Assembly (NCBI GenBank): GCA_002840715.1
Contig: PHBW01000007.1
Span: 43,653 to 107,652, forward strand
Direction: 5' to 3'
Source of the DNA: Chloroflexi bacterium HGW-Chloroflexi-4
Lineage (GTDB): Bacteria > Chloroflexota > Anaerolineae > Anaerolineales > Anaerolineaceae
DNA: 64,000 nucleotides
The notes under the pieces were generated by a model, which saw nothing but the letters and a program-made list of their open reading frames with translations, was not told where the DNA came from and made no database searches. The stretch's first letter is position 1, and every line of letters begins with the position of its first letter. Below, piece after piece: positions 1-9,763 of the stretch. The position numbers and the translations under genes are program-made.

Positions 1-953
1 GTACCAACAATTTCTTTTCCATTTTTATCTACGAATAGGTTGCGACAAGCGATCACACATCCTGGCATACACCGGGTTCCCACCTTACCTTCTCGGGCAA
101 GGATCAGCTCTCGCATATATTCACCACGTAATTTGGTTGAATCCTCAAAATTACCGTTACTGAAATTCCTTGTGGGAAGAGCACCCATTTCATTGACAGC
201 CCCAACAATTGAGGCTGTGCCATAAAGATGTTGCCCACCTTGAGGCCCCAACTTGGGATCATCAAGTAATTTCTGTGCGAATGCTTTCGCAGCGGTCCTG
301 AAGAGCTCCGCATCCACAAATTGGACTGTCTTCAATACAGGTTTATCAATCACAACAGCCTTAAGGCCTTTACTTCCCATCACAGCACCTAATCCACCTC
401 GAGCCGCATAATTGCTACGCTGTTCTTTTTCGCCTGTCGTTGAAATACCGGCACCAGTTAATAAAAACTCACCAGCCTGACCGATCGAGATGATGGAGCT
501 ATCTGCGCCGAATTTTTCTTCAAGCTTTTTGGAGGTGGCATAAGTTCCCAAACCGAGATATTCATTGGCGCTTTCAAGGGTTGCGCCTTTAGCGGTAATG
601 TGAAGTATATAGAACTCTTTCCTAAGTGGTTGGTTTTCAATTACCACGGCTCTTAAACCCATTTTTCCAAGGCTGTCCCCTGCAATACCACCTGCATTGG
701 ATTCTTTGACACCTTTTGTCAATGGACTTTTTGCGCCCACTGATAGGCGACCAGCGGTGGTAACCCCGGCTCCCCCGAGAAGACCAGGGGTAAATATCAA
801 TTTATTATGTGGACCTAATGCATCGCATGTAGGTGGAATTTCCTCAAGTAATAAGTTAGCGATTAATGCCCGACCGGAAAAGTGAGTGTATTTTTCAGGA
901 ACAGGTTCATATCGAATTTCTTTTGAAGCCATATCAACTCGAAGTATTCTCAT
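1..953 (-). CDS. aldehyde:ferredoxin oxidoreductase, N-terminal part (runs off window)
   Basis: The open frame starts with ATG at 951-953 after a GGAG ribosome-binding site and continues off the left edge, giving about 317 residues of a family that usually has about 600. The translation shows the AFOR N-terminal domain, the YAARGGLGAVMGSKGLKAV stretch typical of the family, and a Cys cluster CMPGCVIAC near residues 299-307 that would bind the [4Fe-4S] cluster. Known members use a tungstopterin to oxidise aldehydes to acids with ferredoxin as acceptor in the cytoplasm. The gene lies about 240 bases downstream of a strong promoter with an IclR-like operator. The aldehyde substrate cannot be read from the sequence. 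Confidence 0.9.
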   Translation of the reverse strand, partial: MRILRVDMASKEIRYEPVPEKYTHFSGRALIANLLLEEIPPTCDALGPHNKLIFTPGLLGGAGVTTAGRLSVGAKSPLTKGVKESNAGGIAGDSLGKMGLRAVVIENQPLRKEFYILHITAKGATLESANEYLGLGTYATSKKLEEKFGADSSIISIGQAGEFLLTGAGISTTGEKEQRSNYAARGGLGAVMGSKGLKAVVIDKPVLKTVQFVDAELFRTAAKAFAQKLLDDPKLGPQGGQHLYGTASIVGAVNEMGALPTRNFSNGNFEDSTKLRGEYMRELILAREGKVGTRCMPGCVIACRNLFVDKNGKEIVG

Positions 954-1182
954 TTGTCACTCCAAATTTCAATAAGATGAGGAATTTCCTGAATTTCACA
1001 AAAAAGCCATTTTCAGTTTGACCAAAATATTTATGAAGTCTCTTTCTTAATCGCAAATTCGAAGATTCGATTTGTTATCTTCAAACCGGGGATAAAATCC
1101 CTACTTTTAAAACCCTGATCATTCCTTTAATAACTTCCAAGTATTCGATTACGGTCTATAAAACAAAAAAAAGAGTTATTAG

Positions 1183-1209
1183 TTTTATTAGATAAAACTA
1201 TGTTTCATT
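1183..1209. repeat. 27-bp exact repeat, copy 1
   Basis: The 27 bases here are identical to 3666-3692. Similarity continues more loosely through the -10 and -35 boxes on the right, so this is a duplicated promoter/operator unit rather than only a shared binding site. Confidence 0.85.
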
Positions 1210-1242
1210 TACTATGATAACATTAACCAATTCCCTGGTCAA
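1193..1242 (-). promoter_or_regulatory. promoter and IclR-like operator of the aldehyde oxidoreductase gene
   Basis: On the minus strand TTGACC (1237-1242), a 17-base spacer and TATCAT (1214-1219) form a good sigma-70 promoter. Just after the -10 box lies the imperfect inverted repeat TGAAACATAGTTTTA (1193-1207), placed where a repressor would block initiation. The same operator, within a longer exact repeat, is found upstream of the chemoreceptor gene. Confidence 0.7.
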
Positions 1243-1314
1243 GAACTTTTTCAAATTACAAAATAACGATGTCGCCTCAACTTCAGAGGAATAAACCAAC
1301 CTTCTTGAAATTCA

Positions 1315-3318
1315 CTAACCTTCCAGTTTGAATTGTGCGATCAATGTGTTTAACGATTGGGCCATCACAGCCAATGATTGTGCTGAAGAGGCGACTTCCT
1401 GTGAATGAGCATTCAGCTCTTCCGTTGAAGCACTGACTTCTTCAACCGCAGCGCCGTTCTCTTCACTCACACTGGCGATGTTTTCAATGGCTTGAATGAC
1501 CACCACTGAACTAGCATCCATCTCTTTGGTGATGGCAGTATTTGCCTCCGCCACTTCCAGAACCGAATCCATGGACATCACTAATTCTTGTGAGGAGGCA
1601 TTGACCTTTTGAGCCGATTTGGCAATATCTTCGATCCTTCGTTTGACAGCTTCGGCAGCTTTTGTAATCGAATTGAGCGCATCATCACTCTGGTTAGCGA
1701 GTGACACACCCGCTTCAACTTCTTTTTCGCTCTCCTGCATTGATGCGATTGCTTCTTCGACTGTTTTTTGTATCTCGCCGATCAAAGTACCAATTTCCTT
1801 CGTGGCGGTACTGGATCTTTCAGCCAATTTTCTTACTTCATCCGCGACGACTGCAAAACCCTTTCCGTTTTCACCGGCACGAGCGGCTTCAATTGCAGCA
1901 TTAAGGGCCAACAGGTTGGTCTGCGAAGCAATATCATCAATGGTTTGAACGATCGCACTGATCTGACTTGAACTGGTGCTCATATTCTGAACACTTTTTG
2001 CTGACAGGGCGACTTTCTCTTTTATTGATTGCATCCCCCGGATCGTTCCCTGAATGGTTACTGCTCCTTTAACCGCAATTTCTGCAGCTTGTGAAGATTC
2101 CAAAGCTCCAGTTTCTGCATTCTCAGTGATTTGTTGGATGGCTGTTGAGATTTGATTTGAAATTTCAGAAACCTTGTTTACCGCTTTTGATTGTTCCTGT
2201 GCTCCTGAAGCGATCTTTGCTATTGCCTGACTCATTTCATCGGCCGACAGGGCTGTTTTTGTCGAGGATTCTGTTTGCTGAGAAATACCATTGGCGACTT
2301 GACTTATTGTTGTCGAAATTTGACTTGTCGCCTGACCTGTCTGCTCGGCGTTCATCGATAATTGATTTGAGGCCTTTTCAAGCCCTGCCGCGTTTGTGCT
2401 GATTTGGCTGATGATTTCGCGCAGTTGTTCCGACATTTGCGTAAATGCAAAGCCAAGCTCATCCCGCTCTGACTTTGGCTCAACCCGCGTTGACAAATTA
2501 CCGGCTGAAATCTGGCGGGCAATTTCGGCCATTTCAACGAGATAAAGCCTGATACCCCCAATCTGACGACTGACATCACCAATTTCGTCTTTGCGTTTTT
2601 TCAATTTTATCTTCATGCTTTCAGACATATTTCGATTCAAATCACCCACAGACAGGTTTTTGAGTGATAGTGAAGTGAAATTGAGCGAATCGGTAAATCC
2701 GCTTGAAAAAACGAAGGCAATGGCAACGGTCCCCAAGATGGAAAACGATAAAACTAGTTGTATCAAGCGTTTCGATGATGTGTAGGCCACCAAATTTTCA
2801 TCTTGTTTGGCCTGTGATTCATTCAATTCGTAGCTGACCAATGAAGCAAGACTTGTCAGCAGATCTTCACTGTTTTCTGTCAGGAATTGAATACTTTCCT
2901 TGATTCCGGCGGCGTCCCTATTTTCCATTTGTGTTTTCAAAACAGGAAAATAGGATTCATAAGTCTTCCAGTTCATGTTGACTGCTTGAACTAAAGGTTG
3001 TTCTGCCGCATTATCTTTGCGAGCTTGAAAATAGGCTAATCCATCTGAAATTGATTCAGTGGCTTTTTGAATTATCAATGCTTGTTCTTTTACAATTTCC
3101 GGCTTATCAACATGCATCAAGATCGTTGTATAGGAATTCCTAAGTGTGTGAAAATCACTCATTAATGCTTGAGAATGATAGGTGGGTAGATAATTTAATT
3201 CATAAAAACCAACGCTTTTATGAAAAACCCCGGAAAGAGTTTTCAATCCAGCAACCCCCAATAAAAGGGAAAACACCATTGTCAATGCAAAGCCGATGAG
3301 CAATTTAGTTCGAATCAT
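1315..3318 (-). CDS. methyl-accepting chemotaxis protein
   Basis: This 667-residue membrane chemoreceptor would sense a ligand outside the cell and signal to the CheA/CheW array. It has an N-terminal membrane segment at about residues 5-27, an extracytoplasmic helical domain to about 185, and a second membrane segment at about 188-210. A HAMP region at about 210-300 follows ([16 protein letters not shown]). The cytoplasmic signalling hairpin carries the conserved tip [20 protein letters not shown] and [16 protein letters not shown]. Length and domain order fit a four-helix-bundle receptor. Its promoter operator matches that of the neighbouring oxidoreductase gene, so the receptor probably responds to the compound catabolised here. 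No other che genes are in the window. Confidence 0.95.
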   Translation of the reverse strand: MIRTKLLIGFALTMVFSLLLGVAGLKTLSGVFHKSVGFYELNYLPTYHSQALMSDFHTLRNSYTTILMHVDKPEIVKEQALIIQKATESISDGLAYFQARKDNAAEQPLVQAVNMNWKTYESYFPVLKTQMENRDAAGIKESIQFLTENSEDLLTSLASLVSYELNESQAKQDENLVAYTSSKRLIQLVLSFSILGTVAIAFVFSSGFTDSLNFTSLSLKNLSVGDLNRNMSESMKIKLKKRKDEIGDVSRQIGGIRLYLVEMAEIARQISAGNLSTRVEPKSERDELGFAFTQMSEQLREIISQISTNAAGLEKASNQLSMNAEQTGQATSQISTTISQVANGISQQTESSTKTALSADEMSQAIAKIASGAQEQSKAVNKVSEISNQISTAIQQITENAETGALESSQAAEIAVKGAVTIQGTIRGMQSIKEKVALSAKSVQNMSTSSSQISAIVQTIDDIASQTNLLALNAAIEAARAGENGKGFAVVADEVRKLAERSSTATKEIGTLIGEIQKTVEEAIASMQESEKEVEAGVSLANQSDDALNSITKAAEAVKRRIEDIAKSAQKVNASSQELVMSMDSVLEVAEANTAITKEMDASSVVVIQAIENIASVSEENGAAVEEVSASTEELNAHSQEVASSAQSLAVMAQSLNTLIAQFKLEG

Positions 3319-3665
3319 GAGCCTCTGTTCATCCTTTCGAGTCTAATTGTTAATACGCTTTCCTTTTACGGTGTCCATTTTCTACAAGTAGATAATTTGA
3401 AATTCGCGCCTCTATCTTTTTCGTGCCGAATATCTTAAATTCAGAAAAGTTAGGAACAAAAAATAATATTTAGCCAGGACAGTTGAAAAATATTCTTATT
3501 TGAAAACCCAGAGCGAATCAAATGCCGAATTGATCAACAATAATTTAAATCTCATCCTTATCATCATGGTCTTTGTTGTTGGTGATCAAGGACTTTATTC
3601 AGCATGAAAATAACGCTTCTTTATTTAGCCCAATCTCCGTTTATTTGTTCATACAAAGAGTGTTG

Positions 3666-3692
3666 TTTTATTAGATAAAACTATGTTTCATT
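3666..3692. repeat. 27-bp exact repeat, copy 2
   Basis: Exact copy of 1183-1209, in the same orientation, upstream of the chemoreceptor gene. Confidence 0.85.
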
Positions 3693-3723
3693 ATTATGAT
3701 AGCATATTATCCAAATTGGTCAA
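3676..3723 (-). promoter_or_regulatory. promoter and IclR-like operator upstream of the chemoreceptor gene
   Basis: Minus-strand TTGACC (3718-3723), a 16-base spacer and TATCAT (3696-3701) are followed by the operator TGAAACATAGTTTTA (3676-3690). It is identical to the operator before the aldehyde oxidoreductase gene. Transcription would run through a leader of about 350 bases into the chemoreceptor gene. Confidence 0.65.
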
Positions 3724-3917
3724 GTTTTTGCAAATATATTGAGGTTTGACAACGTTAATAGAAATGGAGATACATCAAGTATTCCATTATTTCCCCTTTG
3801 GTAATCACAAACCAATAGCGGAAATTAGCCTTCTTTGGGTATTCTTAATTAAGGACTCTTACAGGTCCCAAAAACATCCCTGCCAGACCATAATTTTCTC
3901 TTGAACACGACTTAATT

Positions 3918-4865
3918 TCAAAACAGATGGGCTCGTAAAAATTTAAATACTTTTGCCATGTTTTCTGTGGTCTCAAATTTAGGATCGCCGTGTTCCGCCC
4001 CGGGAATGATCTCGAATTGAAGTTGATCAGGACCCAAGTATTGTTGAAGCGCATTGTGCAGAGCAATGGATTGCTGTACAGGCACCAACGGGTCAATATC
4101 ACCGTGTTGGATAAAAAATGGAGGAAGCCCCGCATGAAGATAGAGATAAGGATTGGCCTGCTCAACCTTTTCAGGAACGGACTGAATTGGCGCTCCCAGG
4201 TATTGCGACTCAGGTGAAAAGGGTTCGTTATGGTCAGGTACACCGATCCCGTTTTGCAGGATCTGTTCATCCATGTGGAGAAAATCAACAGGGCCAAACC
4301 AATCCACCACGGCCTGCACCTCAGATGAGAAGTCTAAATTGCCTAGAACCTGATCATCAAACGCACTGGTGTTGCCGGTAACGCCCAACATGACTGCCAG
4401 GTTACCGCCGGCTGATCCGCCGCAAGCCGCAATTCTGCTGCCGTCAAGTGAATATTTCTCCTGTTTGGCGCGGACCCAGCGCACGGCAGTTTTTACGTCC
4501 TGCACGGCGGCCGGAAAGATCGCTTCTCGGCTCAGGCGGTATTCCACACTGACCACTGCAAATCCAAGCCCCAAGGCGCCAAGAAATGGAAGCAGATGGA
4601 CATCACGCTTGTCTCCGATCATGAAACCGCCGCCATGGATCACCATAAGCACCGGAAACGGCCCTTCACCTTGCTCAGGCAAGTAAATATCCAACTTCTG
4701 TGATGGGGAAATGGAAGCATAAGGAACATCAAGGAATTTCCGGGCTACAAAAGAAACATCTGCCATCGGAATATCTGGTGGCCCCAAAGAATCGCCTAAA
4801 GGCGTGAAACCTCCTTTAGGCGATTGAACAAAATTCGGATTCAAGATACTGTCTTCTGGCGTCAA
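3918..4865 (-). CDS. alpha/beta hydrolase (BD-FAE/acetyl-esterase type)
   Basis: This 315-residue cytoplasmic serine esterase resembles carboxylesterases that strip small acyl groups from sugars or plant-derived esters. It shows the oxyanion-hole motif HGGGF, the nucleophile elbow GGSAGG, a GDIDPLVP segment with the acidic residue, and a C-terminal EHGDP with the catalytic His. No signal peptide is present. The start is TTG at 4863-4865; GGAT lies 9 bases upstream and no ATG fits. It follows the ribose-type permease gene by 53 bases and is probably the last gene of that transporter operon. Two paralogues lie at 8777 and 20604. Confidence 0.85.
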   Translation of the reverse strand: MTPEDSILNPNFVQSPKGGFTPLGDSLGPPDIPMADVSFVARKFLDVPYASISPSQKLDIYLPEQGEGPFPVLMVIHGGGFMIGDKRDVHLLPFLGALGLGFAVVSVEYRLSREAIFPAAVQDVKTAVRWVRAKQEKYSLDGSRIAACGGSAGGNLAVMLGVTGNTSAFDDQVLGNLDFSSEVQAVVDWFGPVDFLHMDEQILQNGIGVPDHNEPFSPESQYLGAPIQSVPEKVEQANPYLYLHAGLPPFFIQHGDIDPLVPVQQSIALHNALQQYLGPDQLQFEIIPGAEHGDPKFETTENMAKVFKFLRAHLF

Positions 4866-4918
4866 AACTTATCCACACTCCAGATTTCTTCAGATAATAG
4901 CAAATAACTGCCCAAATT

Positions 4919-5920
4919 TTATGCAGCTACTTTTGCCACAGTTGCTTTGGCTTTTCGATTCTTTTGATATACATCGAAAGCCACCGCAATCAATAGAACT
5001 GCACCTTTGACCACGGTTTGAGAAAAATCAGGGAAAGCTGCCAACTGCATGGCGTTATTTAAAACACCAATAATAACCATCCCAACCATCAGCCCAAAAA
5101 TAGTGCCCTCACCGCCTTTAAAGCTGACGCCTCCCAAAAGTGCTGCCGTGAGGCAGTCAAATTCAAGACCCTGCCCGGTAAATGTTTGTCCAGCGAAAAC
5201 TCTTGAAAGTAATAATACCGCAGTGATCCCCGAGCAAAAACCGCAAATCATGAATAATATAACTTTCATTCGGTTTAAATTGACACCTGCAAGGCGGGCT
5301 GCTTCTTCATTACCTCCTAAGGCAAATACCTGTCGACCAAAGTACGTCTTCGTCAATACAAAAGACCCAATTATTGCTACGACAATCAACACAATGACAG
5401 GTACTGGAATTCCCCAAACATATCCCTGGCCAAACCATCGGAAAGATTCTGGGAACCCCATAATATTTCTGGACTGATTGATTATGTAACCCATACCTTT
5501 AAATATTGCAGAGGTACCCAGTGTAATGATAAGCGGATGAATCTTAAGTTTTATTGAGAGGAAACCATTGATAACACCAAAACCGGTGCCCACCAACAAG
5601 ATCAAGGGTATCGCCACAGCTGGGGATAATTTCCAATCAGCCATCATAATCGCCAAAAGAACATTACTAAATACGATCTGAGAACCAATCGAGAGATCAA
5701 TACCGCCGCTGATCATTACAAACATTAATCCAACAGAACTAATCCCTGCAAATGAAATTTGGCGTATCAAGGTACGTAGATTTCCAAATGTCATGAAGTT
5801 GGGTGCTACAAATGTAAAAAGTATCAATAAGAAGATTAGGATCAATAATGGCACATTCTTTTTTCCAAATGACCATATCTGTCTGCCAAACCCTGATAGA
5901 AACACAGATTGATTGCTCAT
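4919..5920 (-). CDS. ribose-type ABC transporter permease
   Basis: This 333-residue inner-membrane permease belongs to the RbsC/AraH family. About ten hydrophobic segments are visible, with the family stretches MISGGIDLSIG near residue 70 and VFALGGNEEAARLAGVN near residue 200, which couples to the ATPase. A good GGAGG ribosome-binding site precedes the ATG. It is transcribed with the ATPase 18 bases upstream and the binding-protein gene beyond that. The imported compound is unknown; a sugar or sugar-like molecule is likely from the family. Confidence 0.92.
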   Translation of the reverse strand: MSNQSVFLSGFGRQIWSFGKKNVPLLILIFLLILFTFVAPNFMTFGNLRTLIRQISFAGISSVGLMFVMISGGIDLSIGSQIVFSNVLLAIMMADWKLSPAVAIPLILLVGTGFGVINGFLSIKLKIHPLIITLGTSAIFKGMGYIINQSRNIMGFPESFRWFGQGYVWGIPVPVIVLIVVAIIGSFVLTKTYFGRQVFALGGNEEAARLAGVNLNRMKVILFMICGFCSGITAVLLLSRVFAGQTFTGQGLEFDCLTAALLGGVSFKGGEGTIFGLMVGMVIIGVLNNAMQLAAFPDFSQTVVKGAVLLIAVAFDVYQKNRKAKATVAKVAA

Positions 5921-5938
5921 TACTTATTCCTCCAAAAG

Positions 5939-7426
5939 TTAATGGGTCCCCGATGCGAGGTCGAGAATATAATGTTGATTAAAATTCTCTTTTTGGACTT
6001 CTCCAACTAATTCACCTTCGCACAAGACGATTATCCGGTCTGACATACCTAATAGTTCTTCCATATCCGAAGAAATCATCAAGATCGCAATTCCATTATC
6101 AGCCAATTCAGTCATGAGTTGATAAATCTCCTGTTTGGCGCCAACATCAATTCCACGGGTGGGTTCATCAAAGATTAAAATATCAGACTCAGCCGCCAAA
6201 GATTTGGCAAGCACCACTTTCTGTTGATTACCACCGCTCAAATTGATCACCTGCTGTAATAAGCTGGGAGTTTTAATGTTTATCCGTTCTTTATATTTCA
6301 GCGCAATTTCGTCTTCTTTTTTCGTATTTACCACACCGTATTTTGAAATACGTCGAATAATTGGGAAACTGATATTCCATTTGATAGGCATCTCTAGGAA
6401 CAGCCCCTGGCCTTTACGATCTTCTGTCAACAAACCAATTTTATGTTGGATAGCATCCAAAGGGGACTTGATTTTGACAGGATTACCATTGATCAAGATT
6501 TCTCCACTTTGCATTGGAGCAGCACCAAAGAGCAATTGTGCCAATTCTGTTCGCCCAGCACCAACCAAACCGGAAATACCCAATATCTCACCTTTCCGTA
6601 CTTTAAAAGAGATATTCTTATCGCCATTACCGGTAAGGTTTTTCACTTCCATGGCAATTTCGGTCGGAGGATTCTTTCGCTGGGGATAGTTTTCTTTTAG
6701 TTCTCGTCCAACCATTAAAGTAATAAGTTCCTGCCGATTCGTATCTTTTGTATTTATAGTGGTCACGTAGCATCCATCACGCATGACACTCACACGATCA
6801 GAAATACGGAAAACTTCTTCCAAACGATGTGAAATATAAATAATCGTCACACCTTTTTGTTTTAACTGATTGATGATATTGAACATCATCTCCACTTCTG
6901 AAACACTTAAAGGCGCAGAGGGTTCATCCATGATCAATATTTTCACGTTCTTAGATACTGCTTTGGCTATTTCAACGATCTGCTGATCAGCAATGGATAG
7001 ATCTTGCACCATGGCATGCGGATCAATCTTCACGTCAAATTGTTTCAAAACCTCAATAGCTTTTTTAGTAATTATTTTTTCATTAAATAGTACTGAATTC
7101 TCAGTTTTTTCACATAAGTAAATGTTTTCAGCTACTGATAAAGTGGGAACAAGATTAAACTCCTGATATATAACTTCAACACCCAGGCTCTTTGAAAGGA
7201 AAGGAGTCATCTTGGAATATTCTTGTCCGTTAATTTTAATGATCCCCGAATCGATATCAATGGCTCCAGCAACCGCTTTGATTAATGTTGACTTACCCGC
7301 ACCGTTCTCACCCAACAAGGCGTGGACCTCGCCTTCAAGAAAACTCATCGAGACATTATTCAGAGCCAATACACCGGGATATCTCTTGGTGATTTTTTCC
7401 AGGGATAATACAACCTTGGCATCCAT
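5939..7426 (-). CDS. ribose-type ABC transporter ATP-binding protein
   Basis: This cytoplasmic ATPase has two fused ABC domains, as in RbsA and MglA. The first carries the Walker A GENGAGKST and signature LSIADQQIVEIAKA. The second has a degenerate Walker A region (LVGAGRTELAQLLFG) but keeps LSGGNQQKVVLAKSL and the Walker B ILIFDEPTRGIDVGAK. That pairing is normal for the family. The frame is open 15 codons further upstream, but GAGGTG sits correctly before the ATG at 7426, so that start (495 residues) is used. It lies between the permease and binding-protein genes. Confidence 0.93.
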   Translation of the reverse strand: MDAKVVLSLEKITKRYPGVLALNNVSMSFLEGEVHALLGENGAGKSTLIKAVAGAIDIDSGIIKINGQEYSKMTPFLSKSLGVEVIYQEFNLVPTLSVAENIYLCEKTENSVLFNEKIITKKAIEVLKQFDVKIDPHAMVQDLSIADQQIVEIAKAVSKNVKILIMDEPSAPLSVSEVEMMFNIINQLKQKGVTIIYISHRLEEVFRISDRVSVMRDGCYVTTINTKDTNRQELITLMVGRELKENYPQRKNPPTEIAMEVKNLTGNGDKNISFKVRKGEILGISGLVGAGRTELAQLLFGAAPMQSGEILINGNPVKIKSPLDAIQHKIGLLTEDRKGQGLFLEMPIKWNISFPIIRRISKYGVVNTKKEDEIALKYKERINIKTPSLLQQVINLSGGNQQKVVLAKSLAAESDILIFDEPTRGIDVGAKQEIYQLMTELADNGIAILMISSDMEELLGMSDRIIVLCEGELVGEVQKENFNQHYILDLASGTH

Positions 7427-7492
7427 TCTATTTTCACCTCTGAATTTTAGTGAAGGGCCCCCACCCTTCACTATTATTTTCGCATAAACTAC

Positions 7493-8629
7493 TTATTTTG
7501 CTGCGAGTGTAGAGAAATCGCAGGAAATCGGGTCCAATTGATCGTTGATAATGTTGGGATATTCAACACCCTGAAGCATCTTCTTGACCTGTTCGTAAGT
7601 TGCAACATCAAGCGAGGTTCCACCAATGGCGACAAAACCCTTGTAAGGATCTTCACAGCTGGTGACAACTGGAATCATGGAAGGATCCATATCGCCGGCA
7701 AAGACACCATACTGTGAAGGATCTACATTTGGCAGTGCTTTGATGGCGTTGGCGATACCCTGAGCATGGGCGGCGGATTGACCAAGAAATACTTTAACGT
7801 TTGGATTAGCAGTTAAGATGTTCTCAGCCGCACCCTGACCGACAGGAATACTGTCACCGGTGATATCCAGGTGTGCGACAAGATTAACCTTGGGGCAAAT
7901 ATCGGTAATGGTGGAATAACCACGATCACGTTCGAACATACCAACACCAGAGCTTGCAGCACCAACGATTGCAGTTTCAACACTACCATCAGCCGCATCC
8001 GGATAAACAGCTTCAATGAAATCGCAAGCCATCTTGGCAACTTTTTGTCCGTCTTCGAATTGGCTGGTGTGCATAATGGCATCAAACGGTGCCAGTTTGG
8101 CAGGAGGAACGCCCATCACCATGATGCCAGCTGCTTTGACTTCTTCAATAGCAGGGAGTAATTGGTCGACTTCTCCTGCTGCCATGAGGTACATAAAATC
8201 GACTTTCATCGAAATACAGTTCTCAATCTGATCGTATTGTTGGTTTAAACCACCTTCATCAGCGCCGTAGACCTTAACTGTTACGCCATCAGCCTCAAAT
8301 TTTTCAGTAACAGATTTGGAAATACCGTTCAAGAAAGGATTGGCAAGCGATGGGATCAGGTAGCAGACTGTTTTGCCGTTGATATCAAAAGGCGATCCGT
8401 CTTTTGCGGGTACCATAGAAACAACGACATCCTCTATGGAGGCATCAACGGGTGCGACAGCTTCAGTCGCCGCGGCTTCAGTTGGTGCAGCAGTTGCGGC
8501 GGCTTCAGTTTCAGCAGGGGCTTCAGTGGCAACAGCAGCGGGTGCTTCAGTTGCTTGTGGAGCGCAGCTCGCGAGCATCATAACGGCAATTAAGAGGAAT
8601 GTCATTACGAACATCAACTTCTTTGTCAT
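7493..8629 (-). CDS. sugar-binding lipoprotein of the ribose-type ABC transporter
   Basis: This 378-residue extracytoplasmic binding protein starts with a signal peptide and lipobox LMLASC (lipid-anchored Cys22). A linker rich in Ala, Thr, Glu and Pro follows to about residue 65, then a periplasmic-binding-protein fold of the RbsB type (peripla_BP_4). The long low-complexity linker is typical of Chloroflexota lipoproteins. It is the first transporter gene of the unit and has a GGAG ribosome-binding site. A small inverted repeat TGAGATTGATTCTCA lies in its leader at 8666-8680 and may be a regulatory site. Ligand unknown. Confidence 0.92.
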   Translation of the reverse strand: MTKKLMFVMTFLLIAVMMLASCAPQATEAPAAVATEAPAETEAAATAAPTEAAATEAVAPVDASIEDVVVSMVPAKDGSPFDINGKTVCYLIPSLANPFLNGISKSVTEKFEADGVTVKVYGADEGGLNQQYDQIENCISMKVDFMYLMAAGEVDQLLPAIEEVKAAGIMVMGVPPAKLAPFDAIMHTSQFEDGQKVAKMACDFIEAVYPDAADGSVETAIVGAASSGVGMFERDRGYSTITDICPKVNLVAHLDITGDSIPVGQGAAENILTANPNVKVFLGQSAAHAQGIANAIKALPNVDPSQYGVFAGDMDPSMIPVVTSCEDPYKGFVAIGGTSLDVATYEQVKKMLQGVEYPNIINDQLDPISCDFSTLAAK

Positions 8630-8665
8630 CTTTCTTCTCCTTTTTTTATCGTATATCTGAATAAT

Positions 8666-8680
8666 TGAGATTGATTCTCA
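8666..8680. promoter_or_regulatory. small inverted repeat in the binding-protein leader
   Basis: TGAGATTGATTCTCA is a palindrome with 5-base arms, 36 bases before the start codon. It could be an operator or a short hairpin; chance is not excluded. Confidence 0.3.
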
Positions 8681-8776
8681 TGAATACAAGTCTTACAAAA
8701 AACCACCTCCCTTCAAAATCATTTAAACATTGTCAATTGACTAATTCCAAATTTTTTGGTTGGGAAAACAAGCGAA

Positions 8777-9661
8777 TCATTTTAAGTGTTTGTCCAAAAA
8801 ACTCATAACCCGTTTGATATTCTCCTTGGATTCAAAGGCTGGACCACCATGACCTGCTCCCTCCAGAACATCAAATTCAAAACGATCATGGCTGATGTAT
8901 TTCTGCATTTTTTCAACGAAGATAATAGACTGTTGTACAGGTACGGTTGAGTCCATGCTTCCATGCTGGATTAATATTGGCGGCATATTCTTGTGGATAT
9001 AAGTCATTGGATTTGCAAGTTCAACCTTCAAGGGAATGTCGGATATCTTCGCTCCCAAATATCTGGACTCAGGTGACATGGCTTCACCATGATCAGCCGG
9101 TCCCAATGAATGTTCCTGTAATTGTTCATCCATCATGAGAAAATCAGTCGGCCCAAACCAATCTACTGCAGCCTGCACATTACACGGATAACCAGGGTTA
9201 CCCAGGTTGTAATCATCAAATTCAGTAACACTGGAAGTCACACAAATCATCGAAGTGATGTTTCCACCTGCTGAGCTTCCCCACACTGCAATACGATTTC
9301 CATCCAACTGGTATTGTTCACTATTTGCCCGGATCCAGCGGATGGCTGCTTTAACATCCTGCACAGCAGCAGGGAAGATCGCCTCGCCACTCAACCTATA
9401 ATTCACACCAATAACCGCGTAGCCGGACGACAAAGCCTTAAGAAAAGTCAACAGTTCTATATCTCGTTTATCGCCTTGTTGAAAAGCTCCACCATGAATG
9501 TACAATACTATTGGAAAGGGACCCTCCCCTGTCTCGGGGAGATATATATCCAGCATCTCAGCACTGGAACAATTTGCATAAGGAATATCCAGCCACTTGC
9601 GAGATATGCCAGAAACATCTGCCGGAGGAAGAAGAATTAAATCATTGTCAGTATTTGTCAT
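8777..9661 (-). CDS. alpha/beta hydrolase (BD-FAE/acetyl-esterase type)
   Basis: This 294-residue cytoplasmic esterase is a close paralogue of the one at 3918, sharing LPETGEGPFPIVLYIHGGAF-type and WGSSAGGN motifs. The last holds the nucleophile Ser. GSMDSTVP and GAGHGGP hold the remaining triad residues. The frame can be extended to a TTG at 9709, but AAGGA precedes the ATG at 9661, which is preferred. It is divergent from the LysR gene at 9764 and lies upstream of the ribose-type importer. The esterase, importer and second esterase may form one unit that takes up an acylated sugar or conjugate and cleaves it; this is inference. Confidence 0.85.
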   Translation of the reverse strand: MTNTDNDLILLPPADVSGISRKWLDIPYANCSSAEMLDIYLPETGEGPFPIVLYIHGGAFQQGDKRDIELLTFLKALSSGYAVIGVNYRLSGEAIFPAAVQDVKAAIRWIRANSEQYQLDGNRIAVWGSSAGGNITSMICVTSSVTEFDDYNLGNPGYPCNVQAAVDWFGPTDFLMMDEQLQEHSLGPADHGEAMSPESRYLGAKISDIPLKVELANPMTYIHKNMPPILIQHGSMDSTVPVQQSIIFVEKMQKYISHDRFEFDVLEGAGHGGPAFESKENIKRVMSFLDKHLK

Positions 9662-9721
9662 AGAATAATCCTTGAAAGTATAGTAGCATTTTGAGTAATG
9701 AAACTCCAATTCATTCTATGA

Positions 9722-9745
9722 TACAATACATTCCAAAATGGAATG
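9722..9745 (+). promoter_or_regulatory. LysR promoter with overlapping operator (first copy)
   Basis: An extended -10 box TGATACAAT (9719-9727) is followed at once by the inverted repeat CATTCC-AAAAT-GGAATG (9729-9745). The arrangement is almost the same as upstream of the second LysR gene at 29664-29688 and suggests autorepression. Confidence 0.6.
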
Positions 9746-9763
9746 GTAAAAAAGGGCAAAAAA

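Larger units (their letters stand above)
954..1314. other. intergenic leader between the oxidoreductase and chemoreceptor genes
   Basis: This 361-base stretch holds the promoter and operator listed separately and an AT-rich leader of about 240 bases before the oxidoreductase start. I see no open frame worth calling. Confidence 0.6.
3319..3917. other. intergenic region upstream of the chemoreceptor gene
   Basis: These 599 bases hold the promoter/operator at 3666-3723 and an AT-rich leader. An open frame at 3845-4297 mostly overlaps the esterase gene in another frame and is not believed. No RNA gene was recognised. Confidence 0.5.

Noticed and set aside
3845..4297. 150-codon open frame on the minus strand
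   Set aside because: It overlaps the esterase gene in another frame, and the esterase has full family motifs.
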